Positions 7,552 through 15,382 of a stretch of 15,382 bases of DNA are shown here, one piece after another; within the stretch, counting starts at the first letter, position 1, and each line of letters opens with the position of its first letter. Source of the stretch: an uncultured Bacteroidota bacterium (lineage in GTDB: Bacteria > Bacteroidota > Bacteroidia > Flavobacteriales > Flavobacteriaceae); assembly GCA_902610105.1 (NCBI GenBank), contig CACLUN010000021.1, positions 1 to 15,382 of the forward strand, given 5' to 3'. Below the pieces are notes generated by a model. It was not told the DNA's origin. It did not search any database and saw only the letters and a program-made list of their open reading frames with translations. The translations under genes and the position numbers were made by a program.

Positions 7552-10500
7552 TCTTTTATAAGTTTTGCAGTTTGTTTAACGGTTTCTGACTCAACTTTTA
7601 CGTAGTAAAGGCCAGGTCTTAAATTAGAAACTTGTATATCTATTGATCTTGAGCTTGGAACATTATTTTCATTTGTCCAAAGCAGTCTACCAGCGTTGTC
7701 AAACATACTTACGTTTACGCTTTTATCATCTCCACCTATCCATAGTTTTGATGATGATGTTGCTGGGTTAGGACTTAATAAAATATTTTCAGAGTTGAAG
7801 ATTGTTTCTTCATAAACTCCTTGACATTCTTTTTCAGCATACACCTTAATTATATTAAGACCTTTCTTCAGATCTAAATCAAATTTAGATTCAGATGTTT
7901 TGATTGGCTTATTATTATGCATAATAGTATAGCTTTTGCTTCCGCTCATTGTCATGTTAAGGATATCAGATCCTCTTGCTTGAGATGTTAAGACTGCAAG
8001 ATCTTGAGGTTCTGTAATTATAACATTAAAACATTGTTTGTAATTAGCAATAAAGTCTGAAGTTAAGCAAACAGTATAACTAGCGGCTTGTAAGTTTTCT
8101 TTTTTCCAAGCATCTGAACTTAACAGCTCAGGTGTGTGAGTGAAGCCAGATGGACCACCTGTTACAGCAACTGTAAATTTAAAATCAGTATCACTAGGGA
8201 GTCCGTCTCTTTTGATATCTAGCTGCATTTTACCATCATTAGAACTTCTACAAGTCTCATTTGATGATTGCAAGCTAAACGTATCTTTTGGGAGTGGATT
8301 GGAGTCACATACATCACCAATACCATCACCATCGATATCTGATTGATCAGCGTTTGCAGTTTCTGGACAATTATCAACATCGTTTTTAATCCCATCTTTA
8401 TCATTGTCATCAGAGATAACTCTTAAAGTAATTTCTAGTTCTCTAGATTTACTGGTGGAAACAGCTTTTAATTTTAAATCGTATGAACCAATTTCTGCAT
8501 CAATATCAATTTCTAACTCAATAGTCAACTTTCCATCACTATTAATTATAAATTTTTTAGCCGGGTTGTAATTAATAATTGTATTATCTGGCAGACCCTC
8601 GATTGAGAATATAACTTCTTCATCAAAGTCATTATAAACTCTATAGTCAACATCAAAACTCTTTTTATTACCTGTTAGAATTTCAATAGAATTGGTATTT
8701 GAATCAATTGTAAATGTTGGTTCAGTATTTTGAAAAATTCCTGAGAAAATCCCAAGCCCATATGTGGATATGAAAACTTTATTATCACCCTTTCTCAAAT
8801 CCATATCTGTGACTCGTAGATCTTTCATTCCTGCGTTGGCTTGAGCCCAATTTGGGTTATCAGAGCTAAAGTTATTAGTAAACCAAACTCCAAGCTCAGT
8901 ACCTATTATTACCTCATCACTATCAAGTGGACTTTGTAGAATATTATACACAGGTAGGTCGGGAAGATTACCTTCTTTTTTCTCCCAAGTCACACCTCCA
9001 TCAGTAGTGTAAAATATACTCTCTACGCCATAATTGTACATTGTAACAAAAATGTGATTCTCATCTACTCCAAACTCAATATCGGAAATACTTCCAGAAA
9101 ACTCATTACCATTAATTTCCTGCCTATCTTGATTGTTTGGGTTTTGAGCATTACTAATTTTAAACAATTGGCCAACTTCATTTCCAGCAAATAGAGTTGA
9201 ACTTTGGGTTTCAAATGGGGATACATTTAAAGCAGTAATGCCTGAACCTAAATTTTCAATCAAATAAGTATCTTTTATTGTGCCTTGCGAACCTGGTGCA
9301 AAATCATCCCAATTGTGAAATGCTCTAACTTTTCCAGCACCTGCTGACATATAAATAATACCAAGATTTGAATCTAAAGCACCTTTATTTATAAAATCCC
9401 CCTCATTGTCGTCATTGCTTGCTATTCTCCACCAATAACTCCTATCATTTGATGGATTATTCATGTTCAGAACTGTTACAATATTGTTGTAGACGTAATT
9501 ATAAACAACATACCTATTATTTTCATTTTGTGAGAACATAGTTGCAGCTCCATCTCCTCCGCTAATATCATTTCCTAATGATAAACTATTGTCGTTATCA
9601 GCCTGAAGAGAAGTACCGTTATCTTGCATGCCACCAGCAAAAACATCCGATTGACCATTTATTATGGTTTCCATTTTTCGTACATAACCTCCATTACCAT
9701 TATCTGCACTTTGATCCCAAGATCCTTGAAGTGGGTCATAGCCATAAACTTTAGTTGCATAATTATCAAACATTCCTTTAGGAGCAACCGCAACAGTGTA
9801 GTATTGAGCAGTGTGAAACATATTGTTTCTTGGCTCTAGATTTCCACCATCTGACGAATATCCAATTCCACCATCATTTCCAATTAGCATTACTTCCCCA
9901 TTATTTTTACTAAAAATAACAGAGTGTTGGTCTGCGTGAATGTACTGAGCATATCTCCCCCTTTGGTGGGTTAATTGTCCCCAATCATCACCAGCTTGGT
10001 TCGAGCTGAAAAGGTTGATACCGCCGACATAAGCTCTGTCTTTGTTAGTTGGATGGGCAGCTAAAGAGACACTGTAATATCCTTGCCCTCTAGAAAAATC
10101 ATATATTTCAATCCCAGTATCGGCATCATTTGGTTTGGATAATTCTTTTGGATTTCCTTGTATCCAATCTTGAATAGAACCTCTGTATAATCTTGGTACT
10201 ACCCTGTAATAACCCTCATAGAGTTCTGGCGCAATACAAAGAACAATTAGCCGATTATCAGCAGTGAAAGCCATTTCGGTTCTTCTACCATCATAGGTAA
10301 CAGTACCATTATTAGTATTTCTTTGAACTTTTATCGCATGAATAAATGTGGCAGAGGACCCTTCTTCGTTTAGCCTATATAATTTACCTCCTCCTTTAGG
10401 GGGATCTTCACCCCATTGGCCGCCAACCATTCCGTAACGAGGACTTATTGTCGATGACGCCCAAAGCCTATTATCTTTATCAAGTTCAAGGTCCATTGGT

Positions 10501-11930
10501 ACGACTGTTGAATTATGTACAGAATTATTCTCATCAATAGGGTAATATAGCTCAATTTTTTCCCAATTTACTCCATCAACAGACTTGTAAATACCATCAT
10601 GACCGGATCCAATAATTGTATTTTGGGTGTCACTTCTTGTTCCTAGGACTCTGTCCCATTTCCTAGATCCAGCAGCAACATATATCTCTGAGTTGCCATT
10701 ATTATTTCTGACAACTACATCATTTATAAAAAACATTCCAGGAACAACTGTTACACCCGAAACTAATAAATTACTTTGCTTAATAATTTTTACAGTTGTT
10801 GTCTTACTTTCGGTGTATTCTTTTAATTTTTCACCGTCAGCAGCTTTTATATATAAAGATGGTATAGTAATAGCAGTTGCATCATTATTGTTGGAATTCA
10901 TGGTGGTTAAGTCATCTGTCCAATTTGAGGATCCATCATCCTTATTATATACTATAACAGCCTTAGCTCCAGCTTTTTGACCTTCACTTACCTTTTTATA
11001 ATAATCACAGTTTGAATCTCCATTTATTGTACCATCCTGAATTAAAACTATTTTACCATTAATTTGCTCTGCATTAGAAAATGTTGAGCAGCCATCAATC
11101 GGATTTGCAATAATAATATCATTTTGCAGGTAATTGAGTGGAGGACCAGGCAGATTTGGACCAAATGATGCTTGTAGAAAATACATTGGATTAGCATCAT
11201 TTTCAGTCATAACTTCGATTTGAAGCATTTCATTTTTAAAAACTTCTTCAGAGTCAGATCTTCCTCCAAAAATATTTTCCCAACTATAACCGCCATCATT
11301 TGACCTCCATAAACCATTTCCTATTGCATCTCCGCTAGTAAATGATTCACCAGTTCCGGCATAAAATATTTTAGGGTTGTTTGGATCATAAGTCAATTCA
11401 GAAATGGGTAAGTTTCTGGGCACACCTTCAATCATTCTCCATTCTGAGTTAACATTAGTTATATCATCATTTACAAATATTCCACCGCTTACACCCCCAG
11501 CAAAAACTCTTTTGTTTGTTGCGTCATTTGGATCAAACATAATCCCATTTGTTCTGCCTGCAACATTTGATGGTCCTCTAGCTATCCATGCCATATCCGG
11601 ATTTTCACCAGGGACTCCTTCTTCTGGGTAGAGGGACTTTTGATACAATTCGTCCTGTATTTGATATAAGTTTTCACTACGTGGCCTTCCTAGTACAGGA
11701 TCCATTGTTAATTCCCACAATCTTTCATTATAAGGATTAGGAGGGAGTTGCAACTCTTTACGTTCTGATTTTGAAAGTTTCTTGGTATTTTTAAATGGAC
11801 TTTTTTCAAGATTATGTTTGTGCAATGTTCTAATTGAATGATAATCTATTTTATTGTCATTTAAATCAACAAAGTAGATTATGGAAAAAAGAGCAATTAT
11901 AAAGAATATCTTGGTATTTAAATTTTTCAT
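7548..11930 (-). CDS. Giant T9SS-secreted BNR/sortilin-like propeller protein with PA, TSP3 and sorting domains (paralog A)
   Basis: A complete 1460-aa secreted or surface protein. After an N-terminal hydrophobic export signal (about 7-22) and a polar linker come a conserved ARGPSNVAGRTNG block (117-129) and BNR/Asp-box repeats such as LWRSNDGGYSW (207-217) and FYTTDGGVTW (near 973), typical of sortilin/VPS10-like propellers. A protease-associated (PA) domain interrupts the propeller (about 268-375). A HADQH and GNDGG block (about 664-690) is shared with paralog B. Further on are an Ig-like domain (about 1065-1175), a calcium-binding thrombospondin type 3 repeat (about 1174-1212, DNCPETAN and DGDGIGDVCD), an ETCRSSNDGK adhesin-like module (about 1222-1375), and a type A T9SS sorting domain (about 1380-1460: LSPNPATS, GLYYVKVES, ending KLIKE). 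No HExxH, GxSxG or other catalytic signature is seen. It lies 16 nt downstream of paralog B. Carbohydrate or protein binding is plausible but unproven. Confidence 0.9.
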   Translation of the reverse strand: MKNLNTKIFFIIALFSIIYFVDLNDNKIDYHSIRTLHKHNLEKSPFKNTKKLSKSERKELQLPPNPYNERLWELTMDPVLGRPRSENLYQIQDELYQKSLYPEEGVPGENPDMAWIARGPSNVAGRTNGIMFDPNDATNKRVFAGGVSGGIFVNDDITNVNSEWRMIEGVPRNLPISELTYDPNNPKIFYAGTGESFTSGDAIGNGLWRSNDGGYSWENIFGGRSDSEEVFKNEMLQIEVMTENDANPMYFLQASFGPNLPGPPLNYLQNDIIIANPIDGCSTFSNAEQINGKIVLIQDGTINGDSNCDYYKKVSEGQKAGAKAVIVYNKDDGSSNWTDDLTTMNSNNNDATAITIPSLYIKAADGEKLKEYTESKTTTVKIIKQSNLLVSGVTVVPGMFFINDVVVRNNNGNSEIYVAAGSRKWDRVLGTRSDTQNTIIGSGHDGIYKSVDGVNWEKIELYYPIDENNSVHNSTVVPMDLELDKDNRLWASSTISPRYGMVGGQWGEDPPKGGGKLYRLNEEGSSATFIHAIKVQRNTNNGTVTYDGRRTEMAFTADNRLIVLCIAPELYEGYYRVVPRLYRGSIQDWIQGNPKELSKPNDADTGIEIYDFSRGQGYYSVSLAAHPTNKDRAYVGGINLFSSNQAGDDWGQLTHQRGRYAQYIHADQHSVIFSKNNGEVMLIGNDGGIGYSSDGGNLEPRNNMFHTAQYYTVAVAPKGMFDNYATKVYGYDPLQGSWDQSADNGNGGYVRKMETIINGQSDVFAGGMQDNGTSLQADNDNSLSLGNDISGGDGAATMFSQNENNRYVVYNYVYNNIVTVLNMNNPSNDRSYWWRIASNDDNEGDFINKGALDSNLGIIYMSAGAGKVRAFHNWDDFAPGSQGTIKDTYLIENLGSGITALNVSPFETQSSTLFAGNEVGQLFKISNAQNPNNQDRQEINGNEFSGSISDIEFGVDENHIFVTMYNYGVESIFYTTDGGVTWEKKEGNLPDLPVYNILQSPLDSDEVIIGTELGVWFTNNFSSDNPNWAQANAGMKDLRVTDMDLRKGDNKVFISTYGLGIFSGIFQNTEPTFTIDSNTNSIEILTGNKKSFDVDYRVYNDFDEEVIFSIEGLPDNTIINYNPAKKFIINSDGKLTIELEIDIDAEIGSYDLKLKAVSTSKSRELEITLRVISDDNDKDGIKNDVDNCPETANADQSDIDGDGIGDVCDSNPLPKDTFSLQSSNETCRSSNDGKMQLDIKRDGLPSDTDFKFTVAVTGGPSGFTHTPELLSSDAWKKENLQAASYTVCLTSDFIANYKQCFNVIITEPQDLAVLTSQARGSDILNMTMSGSKSYTIMHNNKPIKTSESKFDLDLKKGLNIIKVYAEKECQGVYEETIFNSENILLSPNPATSSSKLWIGGDDKSVNVSMFDNAGRLLWTNENNVPSSRSIDIQVSNLRPGLYYVKVESETVKQTAKLIKE
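7550..8396 (-). repeat. 3' homogenised block, copy in paralog A
   Basis: A direct repeat of 847 bp, matching 11949-12795 at a constant offset of 4399 with no indels. By eye 7550-8092 is identical. 8093-8124 is an unrelated 32-nt island. 8125-8396 is identical except at 8346. It encodes the TSP3 repeat, the ETCRSSNDGK module and the T9SS sorting domain. The identity stops at the first base of the stop codon on one side and inside the TSP3 start on the other. Confidence 0.95.
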
Positions 11931-11946
11931 TTATATTAATAAGTGA

Positions 11947-14900
11947 TTATTCTTTTATAAGTTTTGCAGTTTGTTTAACGGTTTCTGACTCAACTTTTAC
12001 GTAGTAAAGGCCAGGTCTTAAATTAGAAACTTGTATATCTATTGATCTTGAGCTTGGAACATTATTTTCATTTGTCCAAAGCAGTCTACCAGCGTTGTCA
12101 AACATACTTACGTTTACGCTTTTATCATCTCCACCTATCCATAGTTTTGATGATGATGTTGCTGGGTTAGGACTTAATAAAATATTTTCAGAGTTGAAGA
12201 TTGTTTCTTCATAAACTCCTTGACATTCTTTTTCAGCATACACCTTAATTATATTAAGACCTTTCTTCAGATCTAAATCAAATTTAGATTCAGATGTTTT
12301 GATTGGCTTATTATTATGCATAATAGTATAGCTTTTGCTTCCGCTCATTGTCATGTTAAGGATATCAGATCCTCTTGCTTGAGATGTTAAGACTGCAAGA
12401 TCTTGAGGTTCTGTAATTATAACATTAAAACATTGTTTGTAATTAGCAATAAAGTCTGAAGTTAAGCAAACAGTATAACTAGCGGCTTGTAGGCTAGATA
12501 AGGTCCATGAATTACCTTCAATAAGCTCAGGTGTGTGAGTGAAGCCAGATGGACCACCTGTTACAGCAACTGTAAATTTAAAATCAGTATCACTAGGGAG
12601 TCCGTCTCTTTTGATATCTAGCTGCATTTTACCATCATTAGAACTTCTACAAGTCTCATTTGATGATTGCAAGCTAAACGTATCTTTTGGGAGTGGATTG
12701 GAGTCACATACATCACCAATACCATCACCATCGATATCTGATTGTTCAGCGTTTGCAGTTTCTGGACAATTATCAACATCGTTTTTAATCCCATCATTAT
12801 CAACATCATCAGATGTGACTTCAAGTAATATTCCAGTTGTCTTATTTTGGGTATTAGATACGGCATTTATTGTTAGCGGATAGCTTTTAGTATCAGCATT
12901 TTCATCAATATTTAATTTGATTTCTAATGTACCGTCTTCGCTGATGGTTATTATATTGCTTGGGTTGTAATCAACATCAGTGTTTTGTGGTAACCCATCA
13001 ATTGAAAACTCAACTTCTTCATTAAAATCATTTAGAGACTTATAGTCAACATTAAAAGAACCACTTTCACCCTTAAAGATTGTTATATTATCAACATTTG
13101 TTGATATTTTGATTGCTGGATCACCCCCAGTTTCAGTAAAGTATGATGAGTATACGCCTAAGCCATAAGTTGCTGCGAATACTTTGTAATCATCTCTCAT
13201 ATCCAAATCAGTAATCCTGACATCCTTCATTCCTGCATTAGCTTGAGACCATGATGGACTTGCGGTATCAAAATCTTTTGTATACCAAACTCCAAGCTCA
13301 GTACCTATAATTACTTCATTTTCAAGTAAGGGATTTTGTAATATACATCTAACTGGAATATCAGGAAGATTTCCTTCCTTCTCTTGCCATGTTTCACCTC
13401 CATCGCTTGAATAGAAAATATTTTCAACTCCATAGTTGTGAAATGTCACGAAAAGATGATTCTCATCTTTTCCAATTTCAATATCTGAAATACTGCCAAC
13501 AAATTTCTGGTCAGTTAAACTTGTAAATTTAGCATTTGATTGTCCAGTTGTTGCATTGGGGACAGAGTTGGCATTTTCAACTTTAACAACCTGACCGGCT
13601 TCAGTACCAAAATATAATGTTGAAGAAATAGTAGTGTGCGGTGAGACCGTTAAAGCAGAAACATTAGAAGTTAAAAATGTTGAATTTTGTAAAATGAAAC
13701 TTGGTGCATTCTGGTTCCTGTCTTCTTCTTTAAAATCATCCCAATCATAGAGAACTATGATTCTATTACCACCATAATTAGAATACACAATCCCTAAGTT
13801 TGAGTCAAGGGCTTGTGTAGTTATGAAATCACCATTTGACCCTCCCTCATTTAGTAAATCAAATTCTCTTGAATTATTACCATTTAAATTAACTGCACGT
13901 ACATCGTTGTTGTAAACATAATTTTGAATAAAGTATTTGTTGTTTGGATTTTGTGAAAACATCGTTGCAGCTCCATCTCCGCCTCCAGACCTCGTTGATG
14001 TTGTTGATCCATTAGTTCTGTCAACCGAAAACTGAGTTCCGTTGTCTTGTAATCCACCCGCAAAAACATCTTGTCTGCCAGCTTCAGCTTGAATAACTGT
14101 CTTACTAAATGAATTTAATGTTCTTAAATCCCTGCCGCTAACTGTGACACGATGGTCAGTAAACATTGTTGAAGGTGCAACACCAATGGTATAGTATTGA
14201 GATGTATGGTAGTTGTCATTCCTCGAACTCAAATTATCCCCCCCGTTGCTAGAAAAGAATACTCCACCATCATTACCAAATAGAATTTTATTGGGATCTG
14301 ATTCAAGTATCGCAGCTCCGTGTTGATCTGCGTGGACATATTGATAATTGACACCACTAAAGGTTCCTCCATACCACTGACTAATCTGAGTCCATGGATT
14401 AGTTGTTCCGGGAGCACCGCCATTTATTGTTCTATGTAAATTAATTCCTCCAACAAAAACTTTATTAGGGTTTACAGGATCAGCCTCCAACATTTGATCA
14501 TACCAATGCTGACTTCTTGTAAAATCACCATCAATATCAACAGCATCAGGTAAATCGATTGATGAGACAGATGAATTTAGACCATTAGTACCCTTAAATA
14601 ATTTTACTGGGCTAGAATCCTGAGTGGAAGAATAAATCCATACAGTGTTGTTTGAGGTAACCTCAATTTCAGTCCTACCTGGTACATATTCTTCATCAAC
14701 TTGATATTTCTTTGTAAAGTTTTCACCAGAGTCGTCGGATTGCCAAACTCCACCTCCACCATTTCCAGAAAAATCCCGCGTTGAAGAAACCCAAACGGAA
14801 TTATCAACAGCACTAATTTCAATATCAATAGGTTGAATAGGTCTTGTCGAATTGTCAATGTAAATTTCGAGCCTTTTCCAATTTTCACCACCATCAGAGG

Positions 14901-15382
14901 ATTTGTATAAGCCATAATCTTCTCCTCCAAATAAAGTTGATGCAGCATCTCTGTAACCAGATAAACCCACAGCGGCATAAACTTCTGATGCTCCATTGTT
15001 ATTTCTTACGGCAACATCATTAATGTAAAAGGTACCAGGAACAATCGTATATCCAGACGCAACTTGAACAGTTTTTTGAACAGATAGTTTGACATTATCA
15101 TTATTTTCCAACATATTTTTTAAATTATTTCCATCAGATCGTGAAATCATTATTGTTGGGATATTTATTGCATTTAAATCAACTGATCCATCGCTAGGTG
15201 CGGCCATACCTACTGGGGGGCCATCAACATTATTCACAATAATTAGAAGTTTAGCTCCTGCAGCCTGAGCATTCACTGTTTTGGTAGCAAAGTAACAAGC
15301 ACCTCTATCAACAACTGCTATTTTGCCGTTGATTGATGATGCATTTGAAAGAGATGAACAACCGTCAGTGCCAGTACCATTT
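11947..15382 (-). CDS. Giant T9SS-secreted BNR/sortilin-like propeller protein (paralog B, N-terminus beyond window)
   Basis: The reading frame stays open to the right edge, so the start and signal peptide lie outside; 1144 C-terminal residues are visible. The fragment opens inside the PA domain (DGCSSLSNASSINGKIAVV and GACYFATKTVNAQAAGA are recognisable), 35 residues before a GTG that is not the true start. It continues as a BNR propeller (GLYKSSDGGENW, HADQH and GNDGG near 349-375, FYSSDGGETW near 660), then the Ig-like domain, TSP3 repeat (about 858-896), ETCRSSNDGK module and type A sorting domain ending KLIKE. The domain order matches paralog A. Sequence is clearly homologous but diverged until about residue 862, then nearly identical. 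The stop codon is TAA, 16 nt before paralog A. It is probably the upstream gene of one operon with A and the lipoprotein, pointing to a tandem duplication. Confidence 0.92.
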   Translation of the reverse strand, partial: NGTGTDGCSSLSNASSINGKIAVVDRGACYFATKTVNAQAAGAKLLIIVNNVDGPPVGMAAPSDGSVDLNAINIPTIMISRSDGNNLKNMLENNDNVKLSVQKTVQVASGYTIVPGTFYINDVAVRNNNGASEVYAAVGLSGYRDAASTLFGGEDYGLYKSSDGGENWKRLEIYIDNSTRPIQPIDIEISAVDNSVWVSSTRDFSGNGGGGVWQSDDSGENFTKKYQVDEEYVPGRTEIEVTSNNTVWIYSSTQDSSPVKLFKGTNGLNSSVSSIDLPDAVDIDGDFTRSQHWYDQMLEADPVNPNKVFVGGINLHRTINGGAPGTTNPWTQISQWYGGTFSGVNYQYVHADQHGAAILESDPNKILFGNDGGVFFSSNGGDNLSSRNDNYHTSQYYTIGVAPSTMFTDHRVTVSGRDLRTLNSFSKTVIQAEAGRQDVFAGGLQDNGTQFSVDRTNGSTTSTRSGGGDGAATMFSQNPNNKYFIQNYVYNNDVRAVNLNGNNSREFDLLNEGGSNGDFITTQALDSNLGIVYSNYGGNRIIVLYDWDDFKEEDRNQNAPSFILQNSTFLTSNVSALTVSPHTTISSTLYFGTEAGQVVKVENANSVPNATTGQSNAKFTSLTDQKFVGSISDIEIGKDENHLFVTFHNYGVENIFYSSDGGETWQEKEGNLPDIPVRCILQNPLLENEVIIGTELGVWYTKDFDTASPSWSQANAGMKDVRITDLDMRDDYKVFAATYGLGVYSSYFTETGGDPAIKISTNVDNITIFKGESGSFNVDYKSLNDFNEEVEFSIDGLPQNTDVDYNPSNIITISEDGTLEIKLNIDENADTKSYPLTINAVSNTQNKTTGILLEVTSDDVDNDGIKNDVDNCPETANAEQSDIDGDGIGDVCDSNPLPKDTFSLQSSNETCRSSNDGKMQLDIKRDGLPSDTDFKFTVAVTGGPSGFTHTPELIEGNSWTLSSLQAASYTVCLTSDFIANYKQCFNVIITEPQDLAVLTSQARGSDILNMTMSGSKSYTIMHNNKPIKTSESKFDLDLKKGLNIIKVYAEKECQGVYEETIFNSENILLSPNPATSSSKLWIGGDDKSVNVSMFDNAGRLLWTNENNVPSSRSIDIQVSNLRPGLYYVKVESETVKQTAKLIKE
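11949..12795 (-). repeat. 3' homogenised block, copy in paralog B
   Basis: The partner of 7550-8396 in the same orientation. The divergent island here is 12492-12523, and the only other visible difference is at 12745 (Glu in B versus Asp in A, in the TSP3 repeat). Identity at third codon positions over more than 800 bp contrasts with the diverged propeller regions directly upstream. This points to recent conversion or exchange rather than protein-level constraint alone. Confidence 0.95.

Noticed and set aside
8140..8346. Plus-strand frame that recurs as a longer version at 12539-12883
   Set aside because: Both copies are antisense to the duplicated T9SS tail module. They recur only because the underlying DNA is duplicated, and the protein-like conservation belongs to the minus strand.
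10627..10980. 117-aa plus-strand frame with hydrophobic stretches
   Set aside because: It is antisense to the propeller/PA region of paralog A, where the minus-strand frame has strong domain evidence. No start context or family match supports it.
11931..11946. Possible separate promoter or terminator between paralogs B and A
   Set aside because: Only 16 nt separate the genes, with no hairpin and no TAnnTTTG box in the gap. Cotranscription is the simpler reading.
7550..12795. Duplicated block as an insertion sequence or mobile element
   Set aside because: The repeats are in frame inside two coding sequences and encode a recognisable secretion/anchoring module. There are no terminal inverted repeats, transposase or target-site duplications.
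14604..14996. 130-aa minus-strand frame inside paralog B
   Set aside because: It is a +1/-1 frame shadow of the propeller coding sequence. The main frame carries the BNR motifs.

Overview
The window comes from a low-GC member of the Bacteroidota, most likely a marine-type Flavobacteriales with a compact genome. Four things point there: two very large secreted proteins with the C-terminal sorting domain of the type IX secretion system (T9SS), a 2TM domain of flavobacterial type, good matches to the Bacteroidota -7 promoter motif TAnnTTTG, and very tight packing. Genes are separated by 1 to 16 nt, and two convergent pairs overlap at their ends. Nothing here looks like a phage, transposon, CRISPR array or defence island.

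Left part (1-6869): housekeeping and envelope genes. A truncated M20 dipeptidase runs leftward off the edge. Next is tRNA-Leu(UAG), with its own -7 box and a hairpin terminator that reaches into the stop codon of the facing gene. A leftward pair follows: the Kdo transferase waaA and a small exported lipocalin-like protein. Divergent from waaA is a DegT-family sugar aminotransferase, which collides tail to tail with fabD. fabD lies 6 nt downstream of a folA gene whose product carries an extra N-terminal two-helix membrane domain. Divergent from that is a stand-alone class V (cysteine desulfurase-like) PLP enzyme.

Right part (6853-15382): a leftward operon for surface or secreted proteins. Its order is a giant T9SS protein (paralog B, cut by the right edge), a second giant T9SS protein (paralog A, 1460 aa) 16 nt later, and a small FnIII-like lipoprotein whose ATG overlaps the stop codon of A. 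A and B share one architecture: a BNR/sortilin-like beta-propeller interrupted by a PA domain, an Ig-like domain, a thrombospondin type 3 calcium-binding repeat, an adhesin-like module and a type A sorting domain.

The most striking signal is at DNA level. The last 847 bp of A and B are essentially identical, synonymous sites included, up to the first base of the stop codon. The exceptions are one substitution and one 32-nt island with a completely different sequence. Upstream of this block the two genes have diverged strongly. That pattern suggests recent gene conversion or cassette exchange of the secretion/anchoring module. I did not find a clearly new enzymatic system. The best candidates for new biology are this tandem T9SS pair with its coupled lipoprotein, and the membrane-domain-DHFR fusion.
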